Shown: positions 34,582 through 43,339 of the stretch, one piece after another
Layout of the letters: the number at the start of each line of letters is the position of its first letter
How positions within the stretch are numbered: the first letter of the stretch is position 1
From: Polyporus tsugae
Lineage: Eukaryota > Basidiomycota > Agaricomycetes > Polyporales > Polyporaceae
Assembly (NCBI GenBank): GCA_024305745.1
Contig: JAHRBS010000012.1
Location: 687,001-751,000 of the forward strand
Length of the DNA stretch: 64,000 nucleotides
Direction: 5' to 3'
Position numbers and translations under genes: made by a program
The notes under the pieces: generated by a model
What the model was told of the DNA's origin: nothing
Database searches by the model: none
What the model saw: only the letters and a program-made list of their open reading frames with translations

Positions 34582-37500
34582 CTAGTCATAAGCGAAGCGT
34601 CGTACATAGTCCGGTTGTGTATCACTTTCATTAGGATTTCGTCGTTTCCAGTCATTATATCTACGTGTCCAAAAGTCATAGGAATCTGTGTCGTATGTGA
34701 TTATTTGTCCATGTTTGTCCGTAGCGGTGAGTAGGTAGCGAACGTGGATGCGCGGCGCGAACTTGTTCGCGGCGTAGAAAGCGGTGATGAGTTTCTTGGC
34801 CTCGTCCGTCTGGAGTTCGTCTGTATCCGAAGATACCCATTCGCGGTCAGCTCGTGTGAGTCCACACCATTGAACGAGATAGTGAACTTTGCGAGATCGA
34901 CCCGATCCTTCCACGATCTTTGAATCTAAGATCGATTCGACTTCTCGATCGGGTTCCAGAAGAGTGGGTACTTCTCGACTGGTTTTTCCTTGATTTGGGA
35001 ATTCGGGATCGTGTGCAGGGGTTAAGAGTACTTCGTTGAATACGGGATGACGTAACTTCCACTTGGGTGGGAGTTTTAGGCGATATGCGCTAGCGCCGAC
35101 TTTTTCTTCAACTCGGAAAGGGCCGTAGCGCTTGTCTTCGAGTTTCTTGTTTGGTCGGTCGGTGGGGAAGTTCTGTGCGTCTATGTATACGTAATCGCCT
35201 ATCTTGTAATCTCGTGACGGTTGTCGGTGCTTGTCGTAATGTCGCTTCATCGCTTCTCGCGCTATCTCCAGCGCCTGCGCTGCTTGCTTCCCGATGCGTT
35301 GCATTCGCTCGGCGAATTGCTTGGCTGATTCATTGATGCCGTCTTTCAACGTCTCGACTCCGGTGTTGGGTTCGTGACCGTGAGTCATGAAGAAAGGGGA
35401 CATTCCTGTGGACGCATGTACACGACATCGGTAAGCAAACTCTGCTAGCGGTAGCCATTCGACCCAGTCGTCCTGTTTGTGATTGATGAAGATCCGTAGA
35501 TAGGTCTGGATCTCTTGATTCATGCGCTCGGTCTGGCCGTCGGTCTGGGGATGATAGGCTGTACTAGGATTGCCTTCGATCCCCATCTGTCGGTAGACTT
35601 CTTTGGTGAAGGAGGACACGAGGGTAGGGCCTCGGTCCGACCATATGCGCTTGGGCAGGCTGTGGGGTACGACTACGTGTTTGATGAAGAGTCTTGCTTG
35701 TCCTTCCGAGTCTAGCGTTTTTGAACAGGGAATAGCGATGTAGTCTTTGGATTTCATATCGACAAAGACTAATATGGCATCATGTCCGTTGCATTCGGGT
35801 AGTCCGGTCATATAGTCCATGGTGACGAATTGCCAGTTCTGATCGGGAATAGGGTTGGGATGGAGTGGTGCGGCACGTGGTTGTCGATCAATCTTGACGC
35901 GCTGACACGTGATGCATCCGGCGACGTACTTGGCAACGTCTTTCCGAATGGACGGCCACCAATAAGATCTCATGACCAGATCTTGTGTTTTGGCTGCGCC
36001 CGGGTGTCCAGCCGCGATTGAATCGTGGTGTGAGGCGATGACGCGTCCGCGAAGTTCCGAGTGGTTTGGAACAACCATTTTCCCCCTCCTGTAGATTAAG
36101 CCGTCCTCGGCTAATTCCCAATCATTGTCCTTTCCTAGTTTCTCGACGACAAGACGGTCATAAAGATCAACGTGTTCCAGACACATTTTCTTTAGATTGT
36201 CTGCTCCGTCTATCGTATGAGAAGCCGCAAACCAGTGTTCCTTGAGCAACGTGAAGTTTTCGATCACGGGACCGGTTTCGTGGTCCACGCGTCTAGACAG
36301 AGCGTCTACTTTGCCCATGGTACGACCTGGTTTATGGTGTAACTTGAAATGGTAGTTCGCGAGAGTTGTCGCCCAACGCGCTTGTCGCGCGTTTAGCCGT
36401 TGTGGTTTTCGGAAGTATTCGAGGTTTTTGTGGTCATTATGGACCTCGAATTCTCGCGCGTTCTGGAGGAAGTGACGCCATTCTTGCAACGCGGTGATAA
36501 CCGACAACATTTCTCGATCCCAGATCTCGTATCCTTTTTGTGCGGGTGTTAAGGAATGTGATAGGAAGGCAATAGGTTTCCATAGTCCGTTCTGACATTG
36601 CGAGAGCTCGGCTCCGATCGCAAAGTTCGAGGCATCGCATTCGACTTTCAAGGGATCTGTGTCATTGGGTATAGCTAACACAGGGGCGTGTGTGATCGCG
36701 TCCTTGATCCCTTCAAAAGCGAGTTGATGCTCTGGAGTCCATGTCCATACGTTAAGACCCGTGAGACGATTCATTGGTCCCGCGATCTTTGAGAAGTCCT
36801 TGATAAACCGTCTGTAGAAGTTTGCGAATCCGAGGAAACTCTGTACATCACGTTTGCACGTGGGTACCGGCCAATCAGTGACACCTTTGACCTTGCCCGG
36901 GTCCATGCGGATCTCGCCGGGGGTGATGATATGGCCTAGGTACTCGGTTTCCTGAGTTTCGAACTCGCACTTCTGGGGTTTACACGTAAGGTGATTGTCT
37001 CGAAGGATCTGTAGGACTTGTCGTACTATGCGTCTGTGTTCCTCTAGATCGGCTGTACAGATGATGATGTCGTCCAAGTACACAATGACTTTTCCACGAA
37101 GAATCAGATCTTGAAAGATCGAGTTCATCATCATTTGGAAAGTCGCTGGGGAATTCGTTAAGCCGAAGAACATGACAAGAGGTTCGTATAAGCCGCGATT
37201 TGTGATAAACGCTGCTTTTTCCTCATCGCCTTCGACTATACGAATATTATTGTATCCCCAACGTATGTCTAACTTGGTGTAGTACTGGGCACCTTTCAGC
37301 CGATCTAGGATCTGTAGCATTAGAGGGAGGGGGTACACATTTTTCTTGGTCAAGGCGTTTAACTGTCTGTAGTCCTGAACGGGACGCAGTTTGCCGTCTT
37401 TTTTCTTGACAAAGAAGAACGGAGCCCCCCACGAGGATTTCGATGGGCGAATTCGACCCGTGGATAGATTTTCCTCTAAGAATACGTCTAACGCTTGCTG

Positions 37501-38859
37501 TTCGTCTAGGGTCATGGGGTATATTTTTCCACAATACGGTTTAGCATTCACGGTTAATTCAATCGCGTGGTCATAAGGCCGTCGTTCGGGAAGAGTGGAG
37601 AACGTCGCTTCGTCGAAGACGTCGCGGAAATCTCGGTAGTACTCTGGAATCATTTCCTCGAACGTTTGTTCTGCCTTGGCCTCATTCTGTTTGATCGCGA
37701 TTTCCATTGCTACCGACGATTTCGCGCGTATGTGGACTGATCGGGCGTCGAGCCACGATCGGGTATGTAGGGAGAAGATTCGATCACCAGCGCTGACGAT
37801 GTGATGGCAAGTACTCGGGCATCGGTCGAACTCAATGGTTTTGTTCTTCCAATGTATCGACGGATTGTGATGCTCAATCCAGTCGTGTCCGAGATATATG
37901 TCCATTTTGCCAAGATCAGTGACTAGAAGCGGGATTTGTTCCGCGTGGTCTCCGATCTGTAGTTGTACGTCAACGTAATGCGTGATTCTACCACCTATGT
38001 TGGGAGATCCATCGGCGTTAAATACGTCAATGAGATGTGGGAATGGCTTAGGTGATAGGCCTGCACGCTGAACGAAGTTTCTATTGACACACGAACCGGT
38101 ACAACCGGTATCGCAGAGAGCCTTGGTGTCGTAAACCTGAAGAGTTTCTGGGTTTTTGATCATGACCGGTATGTCTAGTTGTTTGCTTCCGGTACCGCGT
38201 GTGACTTTGAAGTACGTCGGACCGTAAGACATTACTCGGATGGCGTTAATGGGCGCACTAGGGGTTTTTTCGATTTTTTTGTTATTTTTGGACGAGAAAT
38301 TAAGCACGGGTTCTAACCCGCCGCGCTGATCGTTGCCTGTAGGTTGGCTCCGACGATCAGTCGTCTCGTTATTTTTAATAAGTATAGTACGTAACTGGGT
38401 AGGGTGGGGAATGGTGGAGTTGTCCGGTGAATAAGTAGGCATAGGTATAGTACAACCCGGAACGGGTACATCAGAATCTAAGACGGAGAACCAGTTCTGA
38501 AAACTATTATATAGTGACGGTCGCCGCGTATGTGCGCTTACGTGGGACCGTAGGGAAAATGCTGCTCGTACTCGTCCATCTGTTGTTGTATCTCGTTGTA
38601 TCCATCGGTATATTCCTCCAGTGCATGCTGTGGCTCTGGGTCCTCGTGATAGGTAGGGACCGTTACCCCGGCAATCTGTGCAAGGAAGTCCTCGGGGTCT
38701 TCTTGATGGAAACGTCTGACCTCTTCGAGGAATTCTTCGCGACTGTCGCGTTCTTCCCATCTGCGCTTCTGTACCGCAGCTGCGCCGGTCCGGTTGGGAA
38801 TATGCCACATGTCTCCGCATGAGCCCTTCTCGGTCTGCTTTGCGCCGCACTTTCGGCAT
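34582..38859 (-). CDS. Ty3-type Pol: protease, RT, RNase H, integrase, chromodomain
   Basis: The open frame is 1,425 codons from an ATG at 38859, but its first ~107 codons overlap gag in the -1 frame, so Pol is probably made by frameshifting near the gag stop at 38538. Domains: aspartic protease LCDTGCTGS (DTG at 250-252); reverse transcriptase KLRPVQDYRQLN to VYLDDIIICT (YLDD 594-597); RNase H with its four acids (VECDAS, WDREML, HNDHKNL, KVDALSRR); integrase with an HHCC zinc region (ending CITCQRV) and the DDE triad (MDYMTG, SDRGPTL, TERMNQE); a GPY/F-type block (YGPFRVEEKVGASAYRLK); and a chromodomain at about 1300-1360 (VHYLVQWCGLTRADREWV), which directs integration to particular chromatin in related elements. 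No internal stops. Confidence 0.95.
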   Translation of the reverse strand: MPKVRRKADREGLMRRHVAYSQPDRRSCGTEAQMGRTRQSRRIPRRGQTFPSRRPRGLPCTDCRGNGPYLSRGPRATACTGGIYRWIQRDTTTDGRVRAAFSLRSHVSAHTRRPSLYNSFQNWFSVLDSDVPVPGCTIPMPTYSPDNSTIPHPTQLRTILIKNNETTDRRSQPTGNDQRGGLEPVLNFSSKNNKKIEKTPSAPINAIRVMSYGPTYFKVTRGTGSKQLDIPVMIKNPETLQVYDTKALCDTGCTGSCVNRNFVQRAGLSPKPFPHLIDVFNADGSPNIGGRITHYVDVQLQIGDHAEQIPLLVTDLGKMDIYLGHDWIEHHNPSIHWKNKTIEFDRCPSTCHHIVSAGDRIFSLHTRSWLDARSVHIRAKSSVAMEIAIKQNEAKAEQTFEEMIPEYYRDFRDVFDEATFSTLPERRPYDHAIELTVNAKPYCGKIYPMTLDEQQALDVFLEENLSTGRIRPSKSSWGAPFFFVKKKDGKLRPVQDYRQLNALTKKNVYPLPLMLQILDRLKGAQYYTKLDIRWGYNNIRIVEGDEEKAAFITNRGLYEPLVMFFGLTNSPATFQMMMNSIFQDLILRGKVIVYLDDIIICTADLEEHRRIVRQVLQILRDNHLTCKPQKCEFETQETEYLGHIITPGEIRMDPGKVKGVTDWPVPTCKRDVQSFLGFANFYRRFIKDFSKIAGPMNRLTGLNVWTWTPEHQLAFEGIKDAITHAPVLAIPNDTDPLKVECDASNFAIGAELSQCQNGLWKPIAFLSHSLTPAQKGYEIWDREMLSVITALQEWRHFLQNAREFEVHNDHKNLEYFRKPQRLNARQARWATTLANYHFKLHHKPGRTMGKVDALSRRVDHETGPVIENFTLLKEHWFAASHTIDGADNLKKMCLEHVDLYDRLVVEKLGKDNDWELAEDGLIYRRGKMVVPNHSELRGRVIASHHDSIAAGHPGAAKTQDLVMRSYWWPSIRKDVAKYVAGCITCQRVKIDRQPRAAPLHPNPIPDQNWQFVTMDYMTGLPECNGHDAILVFVDMKSKDYIAIPCSKTLDSEGQARLFIKHVVVPHSLPKRIWSDRGPTLVSSFTKEVYRQMGIEGNPSTAYHPQTDGQTERMNQEIQTYLRIFINHKQDDWVEWLPLAEFAYRCRVHASTGMSPFFMTHGHEPNTGVETLKDGINESAKQFAERMQRIGKQAAQALEIAREAMKRHYDKHRQPSRDYKIGDYVYIDAQNFPTDRPNKKLEDKRYGPFRVEEKVGASAYRLKLPPKWKLRHPVFNEVLLTPAHDPEFPNQGKTSREVPTLLEPDREVESILDSKIVEGSGRSRKVHYLVQWCGLTRADREWVSSDTDELQTDEAKKLITAFYAANKFAPRIHVRYLLTATDKHGQIITYDTDSYDFWTRRYNDWKRRNPNESDTQPDYVRRFAYD

Positions 38860-39833
38860 GGTCGGGCCCTGAGCCGATCGATGTCCATCGGCTGTCCGGC
38901 TCCTCCGTACGTGACTCCTGTACCTGTGCGTCTGTCTCCCGGCATCGTGGGTACTTGGGGACGTGGTGGGTAGTACGGCCGGGGCGGAGGGTATTGCGAG
39001 GCTGGGGCATATGGCGGATACCTTGGGGGTGGGAACGCTGGGTCATGTTCCGGGTATCGTGACTGATATCGTGGGCCGGGTCCCGGGTATCGTGGGAATG
39101 GGTTCCCATATCGCGGGGGAGCGTTTGGTGGTGGGTAACGAGGTGGAGCACGTGGGGGTGGCTGTTGCGGGGGTGGTCGACGTGTGAAGTCGCGGATCTG
39201 GCGGTTGAAGATGATACGATCATTATCCATGGCGATGATTGTGGATTTCCACTGGGTGTAGGTGACAGGCTTTACCGGCATCGTGCTGATCGCAACTAGG
39301 TAGCTGGATGGTAGCGCATTTTTGAGCCGGTAGATATTGTTAGCCGTGTCTTTGTTTTCCGTAGCACGGGCTGTCAGATCTTCCCATTCGTCAAAGAAGT
39401 CTTCGGCCCGGCGATTGCCCATATGAATCTGATCGAGTGCGATGATTGCGTCGTTAACGTAGTTTATTGGTCTAAACTTCGCTGTCAACTCGGCCCAGAA
39501 CGCTGCTACATCCGGGTAGTTCCATCTATTCCCATTTGCCACGAACTTGTCCTCTACAAGATTACGCTTCCATCTGTTCACAGTTGTGCCGCGAATCAAC
39601 CCTAAGACGGCAGATATTGCTGGATCTTTGTCCAGGCCGGCCACGTAGACCTGGACGTCAGACTTCCATTGTTCGAAGTCTGGACTGAGGCCGTCGAAGT
39701 ACTCGGGCTGGGCGAGTCTGGGCGGGGCATGGTTCCTACCTCCGCGTTGAGGTTGGGTTGCCGCGATGAAGTTTGCGATTTCCCCCGAGATCCACGCTTG
39801 CGTTGCCGCGTCGAATGAAAATGTTTGCGCCAT
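38538..39833 (-). CDS. Gag nucleocapsid/capsid protein
   Basis: This 431-aa protein forms the retrotransposon particle. The capsid-like part (QPEYFDGLSPDFEQWKSDV, NRWKRNLVEDKF, FRPINYVNDAIIALDQI) covers roughly residues 45-215. A Pro/Arg/Tyr-rich stretch follows (PPPRAPPRYPPPNAPPRYG), then a zinc-binding candidate CRKCGAKQTEKGSCGDMWH with spacing CX2CX9CX4H, not the usual CX2CX4HX4C knuckle. The C-terminal third is acidic. It overlaps the upstream frame by 232 nt and pol by 322 nt, in both cases with the downstream frame at -1. Confidence 0.9.
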   Translation of the reverse strand: MAQTFSFDAATQAWISGEIANFIAATQPQRGGRNHAPPRLAQPEYFDGLSPDFEQWKSDVQVYVAGLDKDPAISAVLGLIRGTTVNRWKRNLVEDKFVANGNRWNYPDVAAFWAELTAKFRPINYVNDAIIALDQIHMGNRRAEDFFDEWEDLTARATENKDTANNIYRLKNALPSSYLVAISTMPVKPVTYTQWKSTIIAMDNDRIIFNRQIRDFTRRPPPQQPPPRAPPRYPPPNAPPRYGNPFPRYPGPGPRYQSRYPEHDPAFPPPRYPPYAPASQYPPPRPYYPPRPQVPTMPGDRRTGTGVTYGGAGQPMDIDRLRARPCRKCGAKQTEKGSCGDMWHIPNRTGAAAVQKRRWEERDSREEFLEEVRRFHQEDPEDFLAQIAGVTVPTYHEDPEPQHALEEYTDGYNEIQQQMDEYEQHFPYGPT

Positions 39834-40555
39834 TGTTCGATGAGCGCGGGGTGGTTGGCTGATGCCGGCGGTTTGGACGGGAGGTTGGATGGGGTTTTGG
39901 GAAGCGGGTAGGGGTCCTGTGGCCGTGGGGGAAGCGCGGAGACCGAGGTTCTCGAGGGCACGGATGAATCCGTCTGAGTCAGATCTATGACGTCTGGGGG
40001 GCTCCTGATCGTCGTCTGAGTCTGTTGGAGGCGAGGGTTCTTCCGGGAGTTCTCGGTATTCGAATCGGCTACTTCCGGCGACCGGGGACGCTTCCGTGGA
40101 TCCCGCGGCTTGGACGGGGATGGGGATGTGTGCGACAGGTGGGGTGGGTTCTCGCTGACGTTCTGGACGGGTGCGTGGGTACGGGCTTCCGGGGCGTGCA
40201 ACGGGCTCAGGGGTCGGCTGACGCGCACGAGTTCTTGGGTGAGTTGTTCCAGGTACCGGAGCTGTTGGTTCCGGTGGCGGTTCGCGCGGGATTGGGATGT
40301 ATTCTGGGAGTTGGAAGGCGATGGGATTCTGGCTGTGGTACCGGTTAGGACACGGTTGTTGGTGGCACTGGTGGAGATCGCCGTCGGAGAGGTGTGCGTC
40401 AACTCTGACGTCGTCTGATTTCTGGAACTGACAGTGCCGCTGTCCTGCGCAAGCCGTGTTGCCCTAGCTTCCCGCGCGTTTATAGCGCGGACGACCGGTG
40501 GAGGGGATGGAGATGGAGTTGGATACAATTCAAGCAGCAGATCCCAAGGGTCCAT
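39602..40555 (-). CDS. Upstream element ORF B, Ser/Pro/Thr-rich
   Basis: A 317-codon frame starting at an ATG (MDPWDLLLELYPTPSPSP), lying before gag and overlapping its first 232 nt with gag in the -1 frame. The product is mostly disordered, with a basic stretch (RKRPRSPE, RQRKRGSRGK) and a short hydrophobic-acidic motif PPDVIDLTQTDSS that matches the SUMO-interacting consensus. I do not recognise a family. Because gag follows at -1, it could be the N-terminal part of a frameshifted precursor or a separate accessory protein. Confidence 0.6.
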   Translation of the reverse strand: MDPWDLLLELYPTPSPSPPPVVRAINAREARATRLAQDSGTVSSRNQTTSELTHTSPTAISTSATNNRVLTGTTARIPSPSNSQNTSQSRANRHRNQQLRYLEQLTQELVRVSRPLSPLHAPEARTHAPVQNVSENPPHLSHTSPSPSKPRDPRKRPRSPEVADSNTENSRKNPRLQQTQTTIRSPPDVIDLTQTDSSVPSRTSVSALPPRPQDPYPLPKTPSNLPSKPPASANHPALIEQWRKHFHSTRQRKRGSRGKSQTSSRQPNLNAEVGTMPRPDSPSPSTSTASVQTSNNGSLTSRSTWPAWTKIQQYLPS

Positions 40556-40676
40556 TCACTAAATGCAAAGAAGGTGTAGGTAAGCGTACGTGACGAGATG
40601 TAGGTTACACTAGCAGTTTTACCGCGGTATGGCTAACCGGGGTCTCCTGCGCCGAGTTGTGACACGTGGTCACTGA

Positions 40677-41309
40677 CTACTCGGTTGGAATGGACACGTG
40701 TAGAATAGCGGTTTGGTCGGTAACGTAAGGTATAAGGGAAATGTGAAATACCCAATAGGTGGGTTGTATGGATACGGTGATGCCGTAAAGGGAGTAGGCG
40801 GGAGTTGTTGGGGTGGTGGGGAAACGGAAGATGACGTGTCCGGGAAGGACGGAGTAAAGGGAGCGTGGGACGTACGCCGTGACTTCTGTTCCTTGGAACA
40901 GCGGGGTGTTGACCCTTGTTTGGATGAAGGTGGCGTGCGCGGGGTTGACGTGTCGGGATATGGCAATGTGGACGGGGATGTCGGCGTCTGAGTCGGAGTC
41001 AGAGTCGGAGTCTACGGCGGTGGCGGAGTCGGAGTCTGAGTTGATAAGGGGACTTGGGGATCGGTGACGAAGGTGCGGGGGCGGAATTGGGATAGGTGGT
41101 GTCGACGACGGAGACGGCGGCGGCGAGTCGGTGAGGGTGTCTATGGGGACGAGGTGATGGGTGGTGCCGTCGGCGAGACGCACGACGAGCGGGGGGTTCG
41201 GGACGGGGAGAGAGGTAGAGGATGATGAGGACGCCACGGTTGGCAACGAAGACGGTGCGCCGTAGGTCGAGGAAGGGTAGCTTCGAGTTATGATAAGGTC
41301 AGACCTCAC
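40677..41309 (-). CDS. Upstream element ORF A, no AUG
   Basis: A frame of 210 codons from a GTG inside the U5 part of the 5' LTR to a stop at 40677, with no methionine codon anywhere. The product is natural in composition (PPLVVRLADGTTHHLVPIDT, a run of Ser-Asp repeats, then a hydrophobic tail). The leader from the predicted RNA start (41356) contains no AUG before it. Translation would need non-AUG initiation or splicing, or the frame may be untranslated. No family recognised. Confidence 0.4.
   Translation of the reverse strand: MRSDLIITRSYPSSTYGAPSSLPTVASSSSSTSLPVPNPPLVVRLADGTTHHLVPIDTLTDSPPPSPSSTPPIPIPPPHLRHRSPSPLINSDSDSATAVDSDSDSDSDADIPVHIAISRHVNPAHATFIQTRVNTPLFQGTEVTAYVPRSLYSVLPGHVIFRFPTTPTTPAYSLYGITVSIQPTYWVFHISLIPYVTDQTAILHVSIPTE
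41279..41289 (-). other. Primer-binding site complementary to the element's own RNA 5' end
   Basis: On the element's strand AACTCGAAGCT lies one base past the 5' LTR. It is perfectly complementary to AGCTTCGAGTT (41346-41356) in the LTR, which begins 33 nt after the first base of the TATA box, where transcription should start. This is the self-priming arrangement known from Tf1 of fission yeast. No tRNA match is needed. Confidence 0.75.
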
Positions 41310-41484
41310 GCTAGCAATAAGCGAAAGACTGGGGGACTAAAGACCAACTCGAAGCTGGGGAATTACCGCAGCTTCGAGGGGTTTATATATTGTATTGGAG
41401 CCTGCGCACGGACCAGGTGCTTCAGGGCAGGTCGTACAGGTCGTTACAGGTGGTATTACTAATCATAGAAGTCGTATCGTAACA
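41291..41484 (-). repeat. 5' LTR
   Basis: 194 bp, identical to 34311-34504. It contains the promoter and predicted start of the genomic RNA. Confidence 0.97.
41382..41389 (-). promoter_or_regulatory. TATA box in the 5' LTR
   Basis: TATATAAA on the element's strand. The predicted RNA start at 41356 lies 33 nt downstream. Confidence 0.7.
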
Positions 41485-41786
41485 GCCCAGGGCAGCGTGG
41501 AGCGACGTTTTCGGGGCTGATGCTGGGACGGGTCGGCGGGGAGTATGAATTAAATCGATGAGGCGGATCGCAGGCTGAATTTCTGCCGGTGCCACCGACC
41601 ATACGTCGATAGTCAGGAATGGACTTGGCCGTACGACTCCGAGTTGGGTAGGAGGCGGCCGAAGAGGCATGTCACCTATGATTGTGTGAATCCTGGTGGG
41701 TTTCAGGGAAACTTGGATTAGAGGGTCGTTCTCAAGTCCATGTAACTTAGACCTAAGACAGGTCCAGGGAACGTCGAAGGAGAAGC
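41485..41786 (-). pseudogene. Exon of an unidentified gene interrupted by the retrotransposon
   Basis: An acceptor (GAGCAG, minus strand) precedes an exon that stays open for 100 codons up to the transposon edge: FSFDVPWTCLRSKLHGLEND, then PLIQVSLKPTRIHTIIGD and PSPFLTIDVWSVAPAEIQPA. The sequence reads as a folded protein. Without the element it would continue at 34305-34150. With it, translation adds about 20 residues from the LTR and stops near 41422. Upstream exons probably lie within 41.9-42.6 kb (a coding-like end ESPATFELEGDAF is at about 42250-42290), but I could not connect them. Family unknown. Confidence 0.5.
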
Positions 41787-42988
41787 CTGCTCAGCGAACA
41801 GAGGTGAAGAGTCAGCACGATGCGTTCTCATACGCACGTGGGTGTCGGCGGACGTACTTATCTGCTAAGAAAAGGCAAAAAACCGAAAAGCTAATTCGCG
41901 CGGCTCTCCCATAACGGGGTTTGATCGCCCAGGGAATCCAGCTCCGACGTGCGGTAGAGTTTTCTCTTGGTTATTGTCAATAAGCTCGTCGCGTCAAGCA
42001 AGCAAGTCACAGACGCGCTGTAGCGAAGATACGGTGGAAAGAAAGGGCGATAAGTCTCAGAACACGTGGAAGGGCACGCGATGGAATCCGGCGAGCTACT
42101 TCGCGAAAACTCACCAATCCTGCGGCAACGCAAAGCGCAGGGCTCTGGACTACAATCTGGGCCTTAGTCGAGGCTGGTGGCGCTGGCTACAGACATCCTG
42201 TAAGTATGAGCGACGGCGTACAAACAAGGTAACATACCGAAAGCGTCCCCTTCAAGTTCAAAGGTAGCCGGAGACTCGGAGTTGGACACGGCAGACCAGA
42301 GTAGGCATTGAGAGGTGCTTCTCCGCGGGGATCCCGTCCTAACGCCGCGTGCAAGGCAAGGGAGAAGAGCCAGTTGGCGGTCAAGTTGGATGCTTCCTAT
42401 GGTGGTCCCGCGAAGCCGCGTACCGATAATCGATAAATAGCGATACACCGGTGGAGATGTTGAGCTGTCAAATAGGCTCTCGCCAACCTTAAGGCGCGTG
42501 GCAGTGAGAATGCACAAGATATGCTGAATCTAGCAGGCTACGTGGTACGGGTCTGGTAAACGATGCCAGGCGCCAGGGCCTTGAGGACTGGCATTGTTCT
42601 CTGCAGTGGGAGAGCCAATTAGAACATTAAGTTAACTTTCAAACTTCGCTGAGAGTGATTAGTGATTACCTCAAGAATAACTTCCCTGTCACGGGTGCGA
42701 GAGCGGGTGCATTGCGCGGACCAGAGAATACCAGCGTTTTGCATGGAAGACAAAAAAAGAGGTAGTGGGACGCTTCGTGCGTAAGTATGTGAAGCGCTCG
42801 AAGTCCTGGAGGCCATTGACGCATCCTTTTGCATTGAGTTCTTCAGGTGACGGTTCCAGGAGTATCGTTTACTGGCGGCGGCCGGTGCTGGACGGAAAAC
42901 AGTGATCTATTTTGATAAACACACGAGACGCACACCGATTCTCCATACCGCGTTGATAGATAGATCATCACGGTCCCAATGTGTGGCC
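41787..42988. other. Unresolved region with exon-like pieces
   Basis: Minus-strand fragments (for example 42164-42517) look partly coding and may be 5' exons of the interrupted gene, but no model joins them with confidence. Confidence 0.35.
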
Positions 42989-43141
42989 ATGACGCCGATG
43001 CGCTATCTCCGACGCTCATTTCGGGGCCATTCGTTGAGACGATTGAACTGTGTCGAGCGGACTGGGGCCGGTACCCAATGTAGTGGTACGAACTGTGACA
43101 TGTGGTGGTGTGAGAGACATCGATTGATGACCCTATTGTAG
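42989..43141 (+). CDS. Possible 50-aa Cys/His-rich mini-protein
   Basis: From the ATG at 42989 the frame gives 50 aa ending in a compact cluster, NCVERTGAGTQCSGTNC then DMWWCERH. The spacing CX9CX4CX4CX2H recalls small treble-clef zinc fingers with the pattern C...T.AG..C...C..H. No intron is needed. It may be an independent small gene or an exon; nothing upstream confirms expression. Confidence 0.3.
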   Translation: MTPMRYLRRSFRGHSLRRLNCVERTGAGTQCSGTNCDMWWCERHRLMTLL

Positions 43142-43339
43142 GGTTGGCACTTTAGCCATGTCTTGCCAAAAACAGTTACGTTATGCGATGACATCATACC
43201 CTGTCCTCGCCTCCACCGACGTCGACGCTGGCTGCAGCCTCGCCCTCAACATGGAGCACTCACCTTTCGATACGACTCTCACCTCCATCGCGCACCCGCC
43301 AGCACTCTGCCCCCAGCTTGGGCAGCTACCAGCCAACTT

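Larger units (their letters stand above)
34311..41484 (-). mobile_element. Complete Ty3-type LTR retrotransposon with chromodomain integrase
   Basis: The element is 7,174 bp, lies on the minus strand, and has 194-bp LTRs at both ends that I find identical base for base. A 5-bp target duplication GCCCA flanks it (34306-34310 and 41485-41489). It carries gag, an open pol in the order protease, reverse transcriptase, RNase H, integrase, chromodomain, plus two reading frames upstream of gag. A polypurine tract and a self-complementary primer site are in the right places. All catalytic residues are present, so it looks recently inserted and potentially autonomous. It belongs with fungal chromoviruses; the priming mode resembles the Tf1/sushi group. 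Confidence 0.96.
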
